Assembly (NCBI GenBank): GCA_036937835.1
Contig: CM072875.1
Coordinates: forward strand, 22,634,501-22,698,500
Direction: 5' to 3'
DNA length: 64,000 nt
Source: Pampus argenteus
Taxonomy: Eukaryota > Chordata > Actinopteri > Scombriformes > Stromateidae
Under the pieces are notes generated by a model that saw only the letters and a list, made by a program, of their open reading frames with translations, was not told the origin of the DNA and ran no database searches. The position numbers were made by a program, and so were the translations under genes. Below, piece by piece: positions 1 to 13,800 of this stretch (position 1 is its first letter; each line of letters starts with the position of its first letter).

Positions 1-276
1 ATGATAATGAACTTCAGAATTAAATTGAATTAATTAATAATGAAATCTCAAAGTAAGATTGTGTAAATTATTTAATTTACTGATATTCTCACATTAAAAA
101 AGCTATTAGCAAAGATATGTTAATAAAAATGTTGTATTTGTTTAAGAATAATGGGAGACAGTAGATCGGTTTAATTTAATGAAATAATCTAATTAAAATA
201 TAATTTGTAATATAATTTATAAATACAACATATATACATAAACAGAATGTGATTAATTTAATTCTTGACACGTTAC

Positions 277-3200
277 CTGCGATGAGCGGCTTCACAGTGC
301 CGGTGATCGGCTTGCCTCTGCCAATCGGTGCATTGACAAAGTCCAGGAAGTCTGCGTCGGGGTGACACGCGTACAGATTGGCTGCTTTACAGGTGTCAAT
401 CACAGAGCCCCCGCCCACCGCCACATACACGTCAAAAGACTCATTTTTAGCAAACGAGATGGCTTCTTTAAAACTGGAAACACACAAATGCACCAAGACG
501 TCACTCTACTTACATTCATTTACATTTACACTGTAAAAATGTTTTAAAAACTGTATTAACTATTTAGAAGAACCTTTATGGCCTTGAAAAAAAGAAATTT
601 TGCCAAAATCATGTTTTCCCGCAGAAAAAATGCCTGAATTAAATGTTAAAGCATCAGTCAGGTGTCCATATGAACAGTGACTGTAATCATTGCTCCTGTT
701 CATACTGGCTGTTCAAAGATCTGCTTCAAATGTGCTTTCAGTGTCAGTGATGGAGGTTAAAATCCACAGTGTGTCCACACAGTCATTTAAAGTAGATGTG
801 AAGCTTCTCTGAGGCTTCATCAGTGTGAGTTAGTCATATCAAGTGGATATCTGACACATTTACAGTCTGTTTAGCATCAAATTCCCTCTTTGTGTTTCCC
901 TGTTGAGCTGTGGTGGAAGTATAGGAACAAAAAGAGGGACTTTGGCTCTAAAAACACTGTAACGTTGAAACATATCTGCTGGATTTGAAGCTTCATATCA
1001 GCTTCACATAAACTTTAAATCCATGTTTGTGGGTTTAGTCTCCATCATATATATATATATTATACTGTATTATACAGGGATCGTGCAGTTTTTAAGAGTA
1101 AATTTCAAGCACTCTTCACGGTACCTAAACCAAAATTGTCCAGACTCTCAAAGCCTTTATCACCACTCTAAATTGTTACTATAAATGCAATTGGAAAAAT
1201 TAAAGTTTAAATTAATTTACAACCAATCCATGGTTCAGATGTTCAGAAAATACATGAAACAATAGCACTGAAACATTGTTGTTTCTGTGATATACAAGGT
1301 GCTTTTTATCCAAGGAAGTGATTACATATGACTGCTCATTGATAGTAGTTTTAAAACATTGCATTATTTTCCTTTACTTGCAATTTTAAAGAATTCAGAA
1401 AATATCACAAACTGTATCATCATGTTTGGGAAAAGCTGCGGCAAAATCAAGTACTCTGAAATCCTGGAGGGTCTGCGAAGTTAAGACACGCTCCAATGTG
1501 TCCTGATGTAAGAAATGAAGAGACCCTGACAACCAATCAGAGAGCAGGATTTTCCCAGGCCGAACATCACCTCTGACTCACCTGCTATCAGTTGGCTCCA
1601 CCCGCACATTGTCGTAAATTTTGTAGTTGACGCCATTCTTTGTCAGAGACTCCAAGACGGCCTTCACCGGCGGGAGGCGAGACAGGTTCTTGTCCGTCAT
1701 CAGACAGACGTTTCGAGCTCCGAGGTTCTGCAGGTCCTGCAGGAGAACCAGAGAACAACAACGCCATCAAACATTTGTGTTTTTTTATATTGAACAAACT
1801 GCTCAATGCCATTTTTTTGTATAAATATTTTCAGCTGTTTCATTTTACTGATGCAGATTTAGTGTCATACTCACTGGGGTTTTGTGGTCTCAATAGCAAA
1901 AAATAAATCTGAGATTATGACTCCTAATTCATATTTAATGTTGTATACTGAAGACATAAGAGTCCTTTAACACATTAGATGGTTTATTGTTATAAATTCT
2001 GCTGTGACTAAACTTTAATGAAACAACAGACCTCATGCGGAACATGTTTGTATTTCATCAACAGAATATTAATGAGGCATTAACTTTGTTTTATTTATAT
2101 ATGTTATTTGAGTTCAAATACGAGAAAACTGATGAACACAACTAGTGGTGGTCTTAGATTAATTTTTTTAATCTAGATTAATCTCACTAAAATCTTGAAA
2201 TTAATATAGATTAATATAGATTAAAATAGATTAATCTAGATTAAAATGGCTCGTTCAGAATGTGAAATACCTAAGTACTGACCAACAGTAAGTCTTTGAG
2301 AACAGGTTTCTTAATCCAGAGGATGCATTATAACAGGAGCCTAAATGCATCACTGACTGCTTATATCAAAGGGATGCTTTGTGTTCAGGTGGTATTTGAG
2401 ACTGGAAGAACTCCTACAGTAAACCAGTTCATTACATAAGGTGAACACAACCTTAGTCTTGTTGATGCCACCATCAGGAAGCTTCTTAAAATGAATTTTC
2501 CCTGAAGCAAGTCATCATGATAGACTATCACGTTTGGTAGTTCAGTAATTCACAGGTGCGTAGAGGTTCAAAAACTAGTTTTCTCGCCCCATACAGTGCA
2601 AATTATTTATGATGTGAGATTGATAAGAGTCTCACATTATCGCAACGCGTTAGCGCCGTTAACGGCCCACCACTAAATACAACACATTTTCTTAAATGCA
2701 TGAGGCTCAGTATGTGATGATTTCTTCTGGTTACCATGCCGATCTCTCTGCTCACTCCTTTTCCATATCTGATGTTGGAACTCGCCATCTGTCAGAAACA
2801 AACCACAAACAAATATTTACATTCTCCATCTGGCTGCAACCTGATCCTTATACGGAAGCTCCAGAATAATAAATAAATACATAAAAAATGAAAATGATAA
2901 ATATAAAACAACTTTATACAGTCCCCGACAAAAGGCTTGTTGCTTGGGTACAAGATGACCTTAAATGCAAAATATATCAAATATATGTGTTTTATGATAT
3001 ATGGTTTTTTTTACAAGAAATTCCAACAGCTTTTGAAATAATATTAATAAAAAATAGCTGTTGTTTCTACTAAATGGATAAATGACAAGACTTTAGTCAG
3101 GGACTGTATGTCCTGGTTTTTTGTTATTTTACAGGTCACATTTATAATCTTGAGAACTGAAAGAAAGATTTTTAATTCAGTTCAATAGTTTCCTGACAGT

Positions 3201-5577
3201 TAGAAGCATAAAAAACGATATAATGATGAAGTTTAAATAAACTTCATAAAGCCTGAAGTATTTGAAATATAATTCAAAACACAGTTGTTGAGCTTAAGTG
3301 CCGAAATTTAAAGTACTCATGATTTTTTTAAATCTTAGATTATTATAAGATTATATATTTTTCCATTAAATAAAACAGCATATTTTGTACCATATTAAAC
3401 AAATAATTGTGCACTTCCAATGAGAACTTTAATCTTTCTGCATGTTTCTTTGTTGATGATGGTTCACATGAGCTGCTGAAATATTAATTTTTAAACAAGT
3501 TACCTCAAAAGCGTAGTCTGTTTTTCGGATGGTGCAGGTTGCAGCTCCAGCACCTTCAGAGAAACTCAGTTAACTCAACAAATTAATGACAAATTAATAG
3601 ATTTATTTATTTTGATCCAGAATATTTAGAGTAAATCATAGCACAGAGACCGCACTAGTTAAAGTTACAAACGACCTCCTAATGGCATCAGACAAAGGAC
3701 TCATCTCTGTACTTGTCCTATTAGATCTTAGTGCCGCATTTGACACCATTGACCATCAGATTCTCTTACAGAGACTGGAATACCAAATTGGCATTAAAGG
3801 AACCGCCCTAGGCTGGTTTAAGTCATATTTCCTAGACCGTTCTCAGTTGTTCATGTTAATGATGAATCCTCCATGCAAACCAAAGTTTCTCATGGAGTCC
3901 CACAAGGTTCAGTATTAGGAAAACTTCTATTCAGTTTATATATATGCTTCCTCTAGGGAACATTATTAGGAATCATTCAATTAACTTTCACTGTTATGCC
4001 GACAACACCCAATTATATTTATCGATCAAGCCTGATGAAACCAATCACTTAACTAAACTCCAAGCATGCATTAAGGACATAAAAAATTGGATGAGGTCAT
4101 CCCTTAGTTATGCTGCCATAGGACTAGTCCCCCTCTCCCTCCTCCTCCCTCTCCCTCACTCTCTCACACTAAACTTCTTCCCCAGAGTTTCTGTGCTCTC
4201 TCGTCCAGCAGGTTCTTGTGGACTGTGTCTGCTGCTGTGGTCTTGCGTGGCGTCTTCTGCATGTGTTGTCACCGTTATCATTGTTACATATCTCCATTAC
4301 AGATTATAGTTAGTTAATGATTTGCTGCTGTGCATCTGTGTCTCTATCACAGGTTCCACTGCTACTGTAATAATTCATCATTTATTGTAACCTATTCTTA
4401 TCATCCATTGTAATTCATTATAATTATTATAAATTGTGAGTGTACAATAACACATATTGTGTTGATTTGTTCTGTACATGTGAATGTGACATGTGACCCC
4501 GAATCGAGGGTCTAAGGACAGAGGGTGTCACTCCCTGTACAGATTGTAAAGCCCTCTGAGACAAATGTATTTTGTTATTTTGGGCTATTTAAATAAAATT
4601 TGATTTGATTTGATTTGAATATTCAGAAGGTTTGATGAGTGACACATGTTGTGGTTAATATTTGTCATTTAGAGGTCAGCAGAAATTGAACATTGACCAA
4701 ATAATAAAGTGCTCAGTCATGTTTACAGAGATACACTGAAGAAAACTGAAGGTACCTTGGTGGTATGTGTTGGAGTGAGCGGGACATCTGCACCTGTTCA
4801 AACACAATCAGAAACACTAATGAAAGTCTATTATAATAATTATAATCGATAACTTGTTTTTCAGAACATGAATCTCCCTGAATTACAGCTCGTTACCGCT
4901 TGTTACCACCCAATGTTTGTAAAAAAAAACTTTGATCCATGACTGTAGAGGAACATCTGTTGGACTGTTCCTCCAACAAAAAGGGCTATTCCACCCTTTT
5001 CCAATACATTTCTGTTTTCATTGACAAAAGAAACAAAAACAGTTTACATTTTAATTTAGTCCACGGAGGTTTGTATAATCCAACTACATTAGTAATCTCA
5101 CTACATTAATAATCCAACTACACGTAGAGCTGCTTTCATGAGCAATAAAATACAAAACAATAAAAACAATAAAAATGTGGAATTGCCCTTTTTCTCATAA
5201 CCGGTATAAATGTTTCTATAAACAGAGTAAACATAAGGCAGGCTTTACATATAATATTTAGATAAATACATAAGACATGAGCAGCACGTTATAAAACAGT
5301 TTTAATATAAAAATAAATAAATGTTTCTTATTGTCGTGTGTTTTAAAGACCGTCTGCAGATCATTTCTGATCTGAGCTCAACTTTTACCGTGAAGCCGTT
5401 AACGGAGTCCGGAGTCACCGTGACCTCCGGAGAAAAACACCCCACGTGGCTCTGCGGCCTGCTACGTCACCGCAGCCTGTCCACGCGCATTTTAAATCGC
5501 TTCCATTTAACGAGTCAAACTTACGCCGCGCGCTCGAGCTGCCGGAGCAGCTGAACGATCCGGTCCCGTCCTGCCAT
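277..5577 (-). CDS. adhfe1: adhfe1, hydroxyacid-oxoacid transhydrogenase (5' half, runs off the window)
   Basis: Iron-type alcohol dehydrogenase family enzyme of mitochondria. In the known family it oxidises 4-hydroxybutyrate while reducing 2-oxoglutarate to D-2-hydroxyglutarate. Six coding exons are seen, in gene order: 5577-5525, 4793-4756, 3553-3504, 2788-2735, 1736-1582 and 473-277. All have GT-AG borders and the phases join without a break into about 182 residues. The start MAGRDRIVQLLRQLERA matches the family N-terminus. Later exons give SNIRYGKGVSREIGM, NVCLMTDKNLSRLPP and the nucleotide-binding stretch VAVGGGSVIDTCKAAN. The last exon ends in KPLIA plus one base, in phase with the expected next exon. 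The metal-binding histidines and the rest of the enzyme lie left of position 1. An L2-type LINE fragment sits in the intron between exons 2 and 3. No frameshift or stop is seen. Confidence 0.93.
645..989 (+). repeat. 345-bp dispersed repeat, copy 1
   Basis: Lies in the adhfe1 intron between 473 and 1582. It is matched in inverted orientation by 46495-46838, with essentially one difference that I can see (CATATGG here, CATGTGG there). Homology stops sharply at both ends. No ORF, and no clear terminal inverted repeat was recognised. Confidence 0.8.
1245..1485 (+). repeat. dispersed AT-rich repeat family, copy 1
   Basis: Shares the phrase GCTTTTTATCCAAGGAAGT and an end near AATCCTGGAGGG with 24900-25090 (same strand). 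A related end, CCCTCCAGGATTC, appears in reverse at 58511. The copies are diverged and probably a nonautonomous DNA element. Boundaries are approximate. Confidence 0.4.
3645..4615 (+). mobile_element. L2/Maui-like LINE, truncated reverse transcriptase and 3' tail
   Basis: Contains a reverse-transcriptase piece (VLLDLSAAFDTIDHQILLQR), a frameshift near 3920, then NFHCYADNTQLYLSIKPD, where the catalytic YADD reads YADN. A deletion joins this to the 3' UTR, which ends TTTGGGCTATTTAAATAAAA and TTTGA repeats. It is dead and lies in the adhfe1 intron, antisense to the gene. Confidence 0.8.
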
Positions 5578-7374
5578 CTGCACACCGTCACCGAGAACCG
5601 GGCAGGGGTTATTCAACCGTACAGTAAACAGCAACGCTTCCGGCTGTTTCACAAAAAAGGTCAAACTCACCACGAAACTCAACGTTTTACTTTGAAATTC
5701 CATTAACTGAACTGTTCTAGACGTCAAGCTTGATCCACAGCTTCCTGTCACTGTTGGACCAATCAGCTGTGAGTATTTCCTTTCACAACTTGCACAATAA
5801 CAAACATTTGTGGAGTCAGTCAACAACAAGAACAAGAAGTGACAAACAGGGAGTTTGATTTTGTTTAAAATATAAAATAAACCTGGTTCTGATTTTAATT
5901 CTGACCAATAAAAATGTTTTTGTGATGATTGAACAAAACTAAAAAACTAAAACTAACATCTGAGTTGATTGACAGATCTGAGCTCCTCCCTGACTCACCT
6001 GGTTGTCATGGCGGCCTCCCCTCCTTCTCACAATGCATCCATTGAAGCGTCTCAGTGAAACCTGAGCAGACATGGCAGCTCATCGTCACCTGAGCTGTGC
6101 GACTGCTGAATGTTTGATGGAGGTTGTTGCTGTTACAGTCTGAACACAGTGAGACCACAAGCACCTGAACAGGTAGACGCATCGCCAGGACGGGACACTC
6201 TCAGGCTTCTACAGGCTTCAACACACAGGTATCACAGTCTGACATTTACCTTTAACTTCTTTTAAAGGTTTCCAACCTGTATCCTGTGTCTCACCTCTGT
6301 CCAATGAAAACAAACCATGTATCTCCAAAGTGTGTACTCTTGTAAGTGAAGCCCTGTTACGCTCGGTGACAGTGTCACAGTACTTGAAATATTCCTGTAG
6401 TTTTTTAAAGGATTTCATGCAGTAATACTGTCCCAAAATATTCTTTAAATTCTTCAGTTTAAATAAATAATAATGAAACTTTAAGTTTAAGATACAAAGT
6501 TGTTTCCACTGAGTGAAGTATTCAAACCAAAGACTGCATAACTCCATCAGATGGAAATATGCAACATGTCTCTACTCCAAATATACTTGAAAATGTCAAT
6601 AAAAAGCATAAAGTGAATTTACATGTAATAATAATAATAATAATAATGATGATGATGTAAACTAATATGTGGATTGATGCAACTATAAACCTGATTACCT
6701 ATTGTCTACAGTATTTTGACATTTGAAAAAAATATAAATCTTCTATCAGTGGTTTATCATTTTATTAAATTAAATATAGATTATTATCATATAATTAACC
6801 TCAATGTACAACAGGACATTTGTGTAATTTTAAGAATTATTTTGATTATTTGTATTATAGCAGTGTTAGGACATGTAATTGTTTTATAAGTGAAAAAACC
6901 CTCACCTAACCTCATAAAAGTCATAAATACTAAATAACAAAAAAATAAAGCTATAAACTGTATTTTAATTACAGAGAATTACTGTATTGAGATGGTTATT
7001 TTCAGTTATTTTACAGTATTTTATTAGCTGGAATATTAATGTTGTTTTACAGAAAGTCAATATTTAACCTGAAATCAATTTAAACTTTTGATCCAGAGAA
7101 CCGCAGCTGGTGATATAACATCAGCTGGATTTAATAATATTACTTTATTCAAATATGTTTTGTCCCATCGGTTCATTATGTGTATTTATTACACAGGTTT
7201 GTTATACTTGATGCTGATTGGTCTGTCAAACCGTTGCTACGGATGCACCTCTGATCGTAGACTGGAGGACCACATCAAATCATTTGTAAATCAATAAAAT
7301 GATATTTACTGATCATCTGTCCACACTGACATTTGTCCCTCTGATGCTTGTGTGCAAAGACATTTTTCTACCAG
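5578..7374. other. adhfe1-dnajc5b intergenic space
   Basis: The divergent starts are about 1.8 kb apart. No ORF or recognised element. The promoters of both genes and any noncoding first exon of dnajc5b must lie here, but I could not place them. Confidence 0.5.
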
Positions 7375-7388
7375 GTGATGCTGGCAGG

Positions 7389-8396
7389 ATGTCTGAAGGG
7401 AGGCAGCGAACTTTGTCCACCTCTGGAGAGTCTTTGTATCAGGTCCTGGGTCTAGAGAAAGGCTGTAGCCATGACAACATCAAGAAATCCTACAGGTAAG
7501 ACAAGCAGCACCTCAGCCACTCCCCTGCAGCTGACCAGTCAGCTGACACACTCATCCAGTTAAGTTATGGTCCACTTACTAGCTTCTGACCGAGACTGTG
7601 TGTGTTACCAGGAAGCTCGCATTGCGGTATCATCCTGATAAAAACCCGGATGACCCGGCGGCGGCGGAGAAGTTTAAAGAGCTGAACAGCGCTCACGCCG
7701 TCCTGTCCGACCTCACCAAGAGGAACATCTACGACTCATACGGGTCTCTGGGACTCTACGTCGCGCAGCAGTTTGGAGAGGACAATGTCAACACATACTT
7801 CATGCTGTCCACCTGGTGGGCCAAGGTGGGCGGGGCTCGCTCTGCCTTTAAACCTGTGATTCTGTTGTCACGTGACAGGAACTAATATGGTGTGTTTCTG
7901 TCTCAGGGTCTGTTTGCGGTCTGCGGGATCTTGACGGGATGTTACTGCTGTTGCTGCCTCTGCTGCTGCTGTAACTGCTGCTGTGGGAAACTCAAGCCGA
8001 CGTCCACAGGTGAGGGGGCGGAGCCAGACTACTTCTCTCCTGACGACCTGGAAGAAGAGATTCGCAACGACCCCGACAACGGTGAGAAGAAAGCGTTAAA
8101 CCAACCCACCGCAACCCCAGAAATCACAAACTACTACTTAGCAAAAACAAATGTTAAGTTGCAAAATGTTCACTACATCATAGTTCTTGTTTGTCTTGTT
8201 ATCAGCTCGTCTATTTAAAGGGAGAGTGTGTGTTTGTATGAGGTGTTTATCCACAGTAAGTATGTATATATGTATAAATGATGACTGTTGTGTTGCAGAC
8301 GTTGAAGCTCCAGTCATTCACCAGCCGACTAACGCCAGTGAGAAAACTCAGCTGATCAATGATGGACACCGAAAAAGCCGAGACACCTACACATGA
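7389..8396 (+). CDS. dnajc5b: dnajc5b, cysteine-string protein (DnaJ C5 family)
   Basis: J-domain co-chaperone that works with Hsc70 on secretory vesicles and is anchored by palmitoylated cysteines. Four coding exons: 7389-7495, 7612-7825, 7907-8081 and 8299-8396, joining to 197 residues, close to the usual 198-199. The J domain spans roughly residues 16-85 with HPD at 43-45. The cysteine string at about 113-133 carries 13 cysteines in runs of four, four and three. An acidic linker (DDLEEEIRNDPDN) and the conserved QPTNASEKTQL tail follow. The ATG was chosen because an acceptor AG at 7373-7374 starts the exon just upstream and the family start MSEGRQRTLSTSGESLY is matched. AATAAA lies at 8422-8427. 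The b paralog is inferred from its trim55-crh-adhfe1 neighbours, as on human 8q13; the protein alone would also allow another dnajc5 copy. No noncoding first exon was located. Confidence 0.92.
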
Positions 8397-8426
8397 AGCA
8401 AGCAGTCACTGAACCAACAACAATAA

Positions 8427-8460
<34 letters not shown>

Positions 8461-9135
8461 GAAGTTGTGCAGTGAAGATCTTTTAGTTTTTCATAGAGTT
8501 CAAATAATAAAAATGTAAATAATGTTTTTGCTTTGAAGTTTGTTTCACTCTGTTGATATTTATTTGTGCATGAAGTGTGTACAGAGTGGGAACTAAAGCC
8601 TGAGCAGATGACACCTGTGATCATGTGATGTGGTTATGATGTCACTCCACAAACCTGTTTTTTGCACGTTAGCATTAATAAATTATTGATAAAGAGACAA
8701 GTTTGTTCCTGTCCTGTAGAGGGAGCTGTTCGTCCAAACATGGCTGATTGGATTATCTTATTATGGCCAAAAAAACAACAAACAGAATTGATTTTAAAAT
8801 GAACACACATAAGTACAGGTACACAATAAAACATGCAAACATATATAATAACATAATAAAAAAGTATTAACTTGTACTCACAATCTTCTGTCCTGACCAG
8901 GTGTGTTTTGGTTTTAACTATGATCATTAAAAATACAGTATATCTGAAGGACTTTTAAAAAAAGATAATTAATAAACCAGCATTTTTCTGTACTTACTTC
9001 CTGATGTTTATTTATAATAATATTAATAACCAATAACTGATCAACCTTAATTTATTAACATTTCACAAACACTCTACTAACTAAACATGTCTATAAAACA
9101 GGTTTGTTTAGCACGAAATGTCATTTTTTATTTAC

Positions 9136-10330
9136 AGTGGTCGAAAAAAGTATGTTTTGGTGAAATATCATAGATATTAAAGTGTAATATCTTCACAGCC
9201 AAAATACCAAACAAATCCTACAAAAGCCATTAAAAACTTAAAAGTGTATTTTATTAGTTCTGTAAAAATACATTAGACATTTTGAGTATTGGGTCATTTT
9301 GGTATCAGTGATCCACTAATAAAGGTTGTGCTTTTTATTAATTTTAGTTGCCGTGCTTCATGTCTATATAAAGCCAGCACATTTGAAAGCTCTTCAGAGA
9401 CATAAATGGATAAAACAAAGAACCTAATGTAGGAAACACGCCTGAGGATGCAGATTCTCAACCAGGAAGGTTACAGCTGCCGCCAGGTAACCAGAAAGTT
9501 CAGATGCAGTCCTTCAGCAGGTGGATACACTCTGCAGAAATACAACAAACCAACAGCTTGGAAGACAAACCAAGATCTGGACGTCCAAGGGTTTCTTCAG
9601 CAAGAAATGACCACATCCTGATCCACAGGTGCAGGGAAAACCACCCAATAACATCACAGGAGCTTCAGCAGCAGTGGTCCAATCAAACTGGTGTCCAGTG
9701 TCGCACCTGCACTGTACCTGGTCAATCATGATCATTTAGATCATGGCTTCAGATCCTACAAGGCTGTCAAGAAGCCCCTGATCAATGAGAGACAGACGTT
9801 AGCCCGGCGTCGTTGGGCCCACAAGAGCTGGACAGCCAGGAACTGGAAGAAGAGTCTGTGGTCAGGTGTGCTAATGTGAGGGTACGTAGAAGGCCAGGCA
9901 GAGCATGATCTGCAGCATGTACAGTACCTACTGTCAAGCATGGTGGAGGCAATATCATGGTTTGGTTTGGGGGTGCATGAGTGCTGCTGGTGTTGCTCAT
10001 CTCACCGTCTGTGATGGCTCACTGAACTCTGACAAGTATTTGAAACCCTAAAGATTAGTCGTCAACAGTGTGAAAGGCTCGTCTGGAACAAAGCAGTCAG
10101 GATTAGAACTAGTAAAATTAGTAAATATTAATTTGATGATGTGATGCTTTATTTATTTTTGTTCATTTTTGAACAAATTCTGTTATTTGTTGACTTTGAT
10201 CCAAACAATGCTGAGAACTGACATATTGAAACTGTCAACTATTAAGTTTTGTTAGTTTTTCTTGTAAAATATATATAATTTGTATTTGTTCGTGTCTGTT
10301 TACTGCAGCCACACCTTTTGAGACACAAAA
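9136..10330 (+). mobile_element. degenerate Tc1-like transposon
   Basis: Starts with the Tc1-type end CAGTGGTCGAAAAAAGTA. Broken transposase pieces follow in order: the helix-turn-helix region (SLEDKPRSGRPRVSSARND), the RQTLARRRWAHKSWTARNWK block, and a GLVWGCMSAAGVAHL block corresponding to the catalytic domain. Several frameshifts and stops. The right end is unclear, so the end coordinate is approximate. Confidence 0.8.
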
Positions 10331-10564
10331 AAGATTTTTACACAAATATTTCATGATAATATTTAAGATTTAAGAATTTTAAGGGTGTCAAATTGTAAGT
10401 CATGACATTTCCAGAGTAAAAGGGGAAATGTATCTGGAGTTACCCAGTATCTCAAGTACACAATAAATATGGTGTACATGTTGTACATTGATCAAACACG
10501 TGTCTTAGTGGCACTAAGATGTTGAACACTGTGACCTGTCCCTTTAACAAACTGTTTCATGCTT

Positions 10565-10565
<1 letters not shown>

Positions 10566-10599
<34 letters not shown>
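10566..10599 (+). repeat. poly(C) run of 34
   Basis: Uninterrupted cytosine homopolymer about 230 bp upstream of the trim55 start codon. Unusual length; a possible sequencing-length error site and a possible G-quadruplex on the other strand. Confidence 0.95.
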
Positions 10600-10624
10600 A
10601 TCATGTCTCCTTGTGACCTTTGAC

Positions 10625-10630
10625 ATATAA
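10625..10630 (+). promoter_or_regulatory. candidate TATA/CArG-like element of trim55
   Basis: ACATATAAGG lies about 200 bp upstream of the trim55 start codon. It reads as a TATA-type box and is one base from an SRF CArG box, which would suit a muscle gene. Function is inferred from sequence only. Confidence 0.35.
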
Positions 10631-10827
10631 GGACATGTCTGCACAGCAACAGCTGACGTCTGTCTGTCTAAAAACAGCCTGAGCTCTTACTCTGCTGTCC
10701 TCAGGCCTCAGGCTCCAACACTCTCTTCTTTTTCTTCTTCTTCTTTATTATATTAGTTTCTTTCATCTCTGGGACCCCCCTCCCCGTGTCCCCCGTGTCC
10801 CCCGTGTACTCTCCGTCACTCAGCAGC

Positions 10828-13800
10828 ATGGAGAGCCTGGAGAAGCAGCTCGTCTGTCCCATCTGTTTGGAGGTGTTTACAAAGCCCGTAGTCATCCTGC
10901 CCTGCCAGCACAACCTCTGTCGCAAGTGCGCCAACGACGTCTTTCAGGTGAGGACGTCATGAGAGTCTAAGGAAGGTTTCAGGAAGGATTTTAGAGGATT
11001 GTTGGTTTCAATCAAAAGAGTTTTAAAGCCTCAACTTAACAAGTCTCCTTGTTGTTGTGTTCAAGGACAATCCGACATCTGAAATCTGACAGGCTGAAAT
11101 GTGTCTGAGGATTAAAATCTGTCAAAATGCTCCAATTAATCATAAGATTTCTTCTGTGGTGAGATATTTTCTGGTGTAAATCATCATGTCATAAGTGTCA
11201 GACCTGCAGATTTATACTAGGTTGTTCTTTTTTTACACACCATTGCACAATGTTAGACACACTCAGATTTCCTTCTTGATATAAGATGCCGATTTCACTG
11301 GTACCAATGTATTTTTAAACACATTAACTTTAACCTTCCTTATTGTTTAAAACACTTTTTGTTCCTTATATGTCAAATTCTTGCCGTATTTAAGAAACTT
11401 GTATGTTTCAGACTCGTTTGTTTGTTGTTTTGTTTTGTTTTGTTTTGTTTTGTTTTGTTTTGTTTTGTTTTGTTTTGTTTTGTTTTGTTTTGTTTTGTGT
11501 TGTTTTGTTTTGTTTTGTTATCTTAAAACACATTGCCATTTGTCAATAATGCTGTTGCTGTGCCTTTATAGATTTAGCTTTTTTTTTTACTGTGTCTTGG
11601 CTACGGTTGTAACTCTTCTACTTTATTACATAGTTGTTGTTTAGTTGTTTTGTGATTGTTGTTTTATTGTGTCTTGTACTGTTTGTTTGGGAGCGACTTA
11701 AAAAACGAGGTGATACATCTCACAGGGTTTATCCTGATATAAGACATTTCTATCTAAGAAACTGGATAACATATAGATGTGTTATCTGACAGTTGGGTCA
11801 GTAACATCAACACTGTGACTGGAATATATCTATAAAATATAAAAAATAAACCATGTTGCTTATGCTTCTTACAGACATCACCACTCTTCCATTGCAGGGT
11901 TCTGGTAATTGTGATTACATCTGTCTTGATATGAGCTACTATATACCTCTTTCAGACCAAGATCAGAACAGGGTTATCTGACCAATATTCAACCCTTCCT
12001 TTGTCAAATCAAATTAAGTCAGTCGAGACTGGTTCGCAGGTCATGACATGTGAGACAGGACCTCAGGCAACGTGGGTTCATGGTGGGTATAATCCTGGTT
12101 GGACCTCAGTCTGAAGAAACAGAGAATGAACTTCTATTCTCACTATTCCTTCTCCTCACACAGAAGAGAGAGAATGATAGATTAGTAGACTGACTTTCTA
12201 TATTGACTTCATATAAATTAACTAAGTAGACAAATACAAATGAATAAATAATCTGATCTAACATCTATTCCAGTGTTGTTATTAGTATTTTATACAGTAT
12301 TAATGTTTGTGGATGTTTTGTTTGGCTTCCGCCACCATGTGGTGCTTTTGAGTAAATTGAGGGAGCGTTAGTAGTAGAAGAAGAACAACATTACCTCCAG
12401 TCTGAGTCTCTGGCTGCAACTCGTGACTCTTTACTCACCAAACGGTGGATTTACCTGCAGCGAATGTTACAACCTTAATGTTCAGTAAACTGAGAAGCTA
12501 CTTATGGGAGTTCAAGTTTCTATTTATAGTCCAGTTTATCATTTATTACTTTAGCAATATTACTACATAAAACCATTATTGATCACTGATACAAGCCAAT
12601 TCAGAGTTTCACAGTATCAAATCAGTTATTTTAAATTAGCAGTTTATTTTATACATCATATGATGTATAATATTTTTTAAAGTCCTCTACCTGTCTCATG
12701 CCCCGCCCTCCTGCAGGCAGCCAATCCATACCTGTCAACCAGGAGTGGCTCCACAGTGACATCTGGTGGTCGTTTCCGCTGCCCATCCTGCCGCCATGAA
12801 GTGGTTCTTGATCGCCATGGTGTGTACGGATTACAGAGGAATCTGCTGGTGGAGAACATCATTGACATGTACAAACAGGACTCCACCAGGTAACACACAC
12901 CTGTACAAACAGGTATTCCTGTGTTTTATTCTGGTATATTATTTGAATAATAACATGACAATTTTACTATAAAACATTAGTAAACATTCACCTGTCTGTC
13001 TGTCCACCTGTCTGCCTCTCAGCAACAGTAAAGCGTCTCCGGAGGTGAAGTCAGAGCCGATGTGTGAGCAGCATGAAGATGAGAAGATCAACATCTACTG
13101 CGTCACCTGCAGCGTTCCTACCTGTTCTCTCTGTAAGGTGTTCGGAGATCACAAAGACTGTGAGGTCGCTCTGCTGGACAGCATCTTCAACAAACAGAAG
13201 GTCAACAAAATAGATCCTACTGAAGTTAAAGTACTACTGTCAGCTTGATGTAGTTGATGGTTATCATGGAAACAGACTGATGCTGCGTTCTGATTCTACA
13301 GGCAGAGCTGACGGACTGCATCTCCATGTTGGTCGGGAACAACGAGAGGATTCAGGCCATCATCAGTCAGCTGGAGGAAACCTGCAGAGCCATTGATGTG
13401 AGTTTATTCACCCGCAGAAGAAGAAGCATCACTTTCACTCACAGCAGCTGTAACAGACTCCACTGCAGGTCACTGAACCTGTCAGTCCCCAAGTTCACTT
13501 TAAATCTCACTTTAATACCTGGATGTTTCTGCAGGATTTATGATATTACAACAAATTTTGGAGCCAATTGTGGTCCAGTATACTACTGCAATATTCTCAT
13601 TGTCTAAAAGATCCCTGCGACGTAGTCAAAATCTAATCTGCAGAGAGTAAGGGAACTGTGAACTGTGTAGGGAAAACTGAAAGGAAGATTACCCATCAGC
13701 TATTGTGCCTTGAGAGCTGGTATTAATTTCATGTACCATTGATAATAATCATAATATTAGTATTACATAATAATCTGTAAATAATCTGCATAATATGAAT

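Noticed and set aside
11381..11644. Open frame of Phe/Val/Leu/Cys repeats
   Set aside because: A product of the (TTTTG)n microsatellite in an intron.
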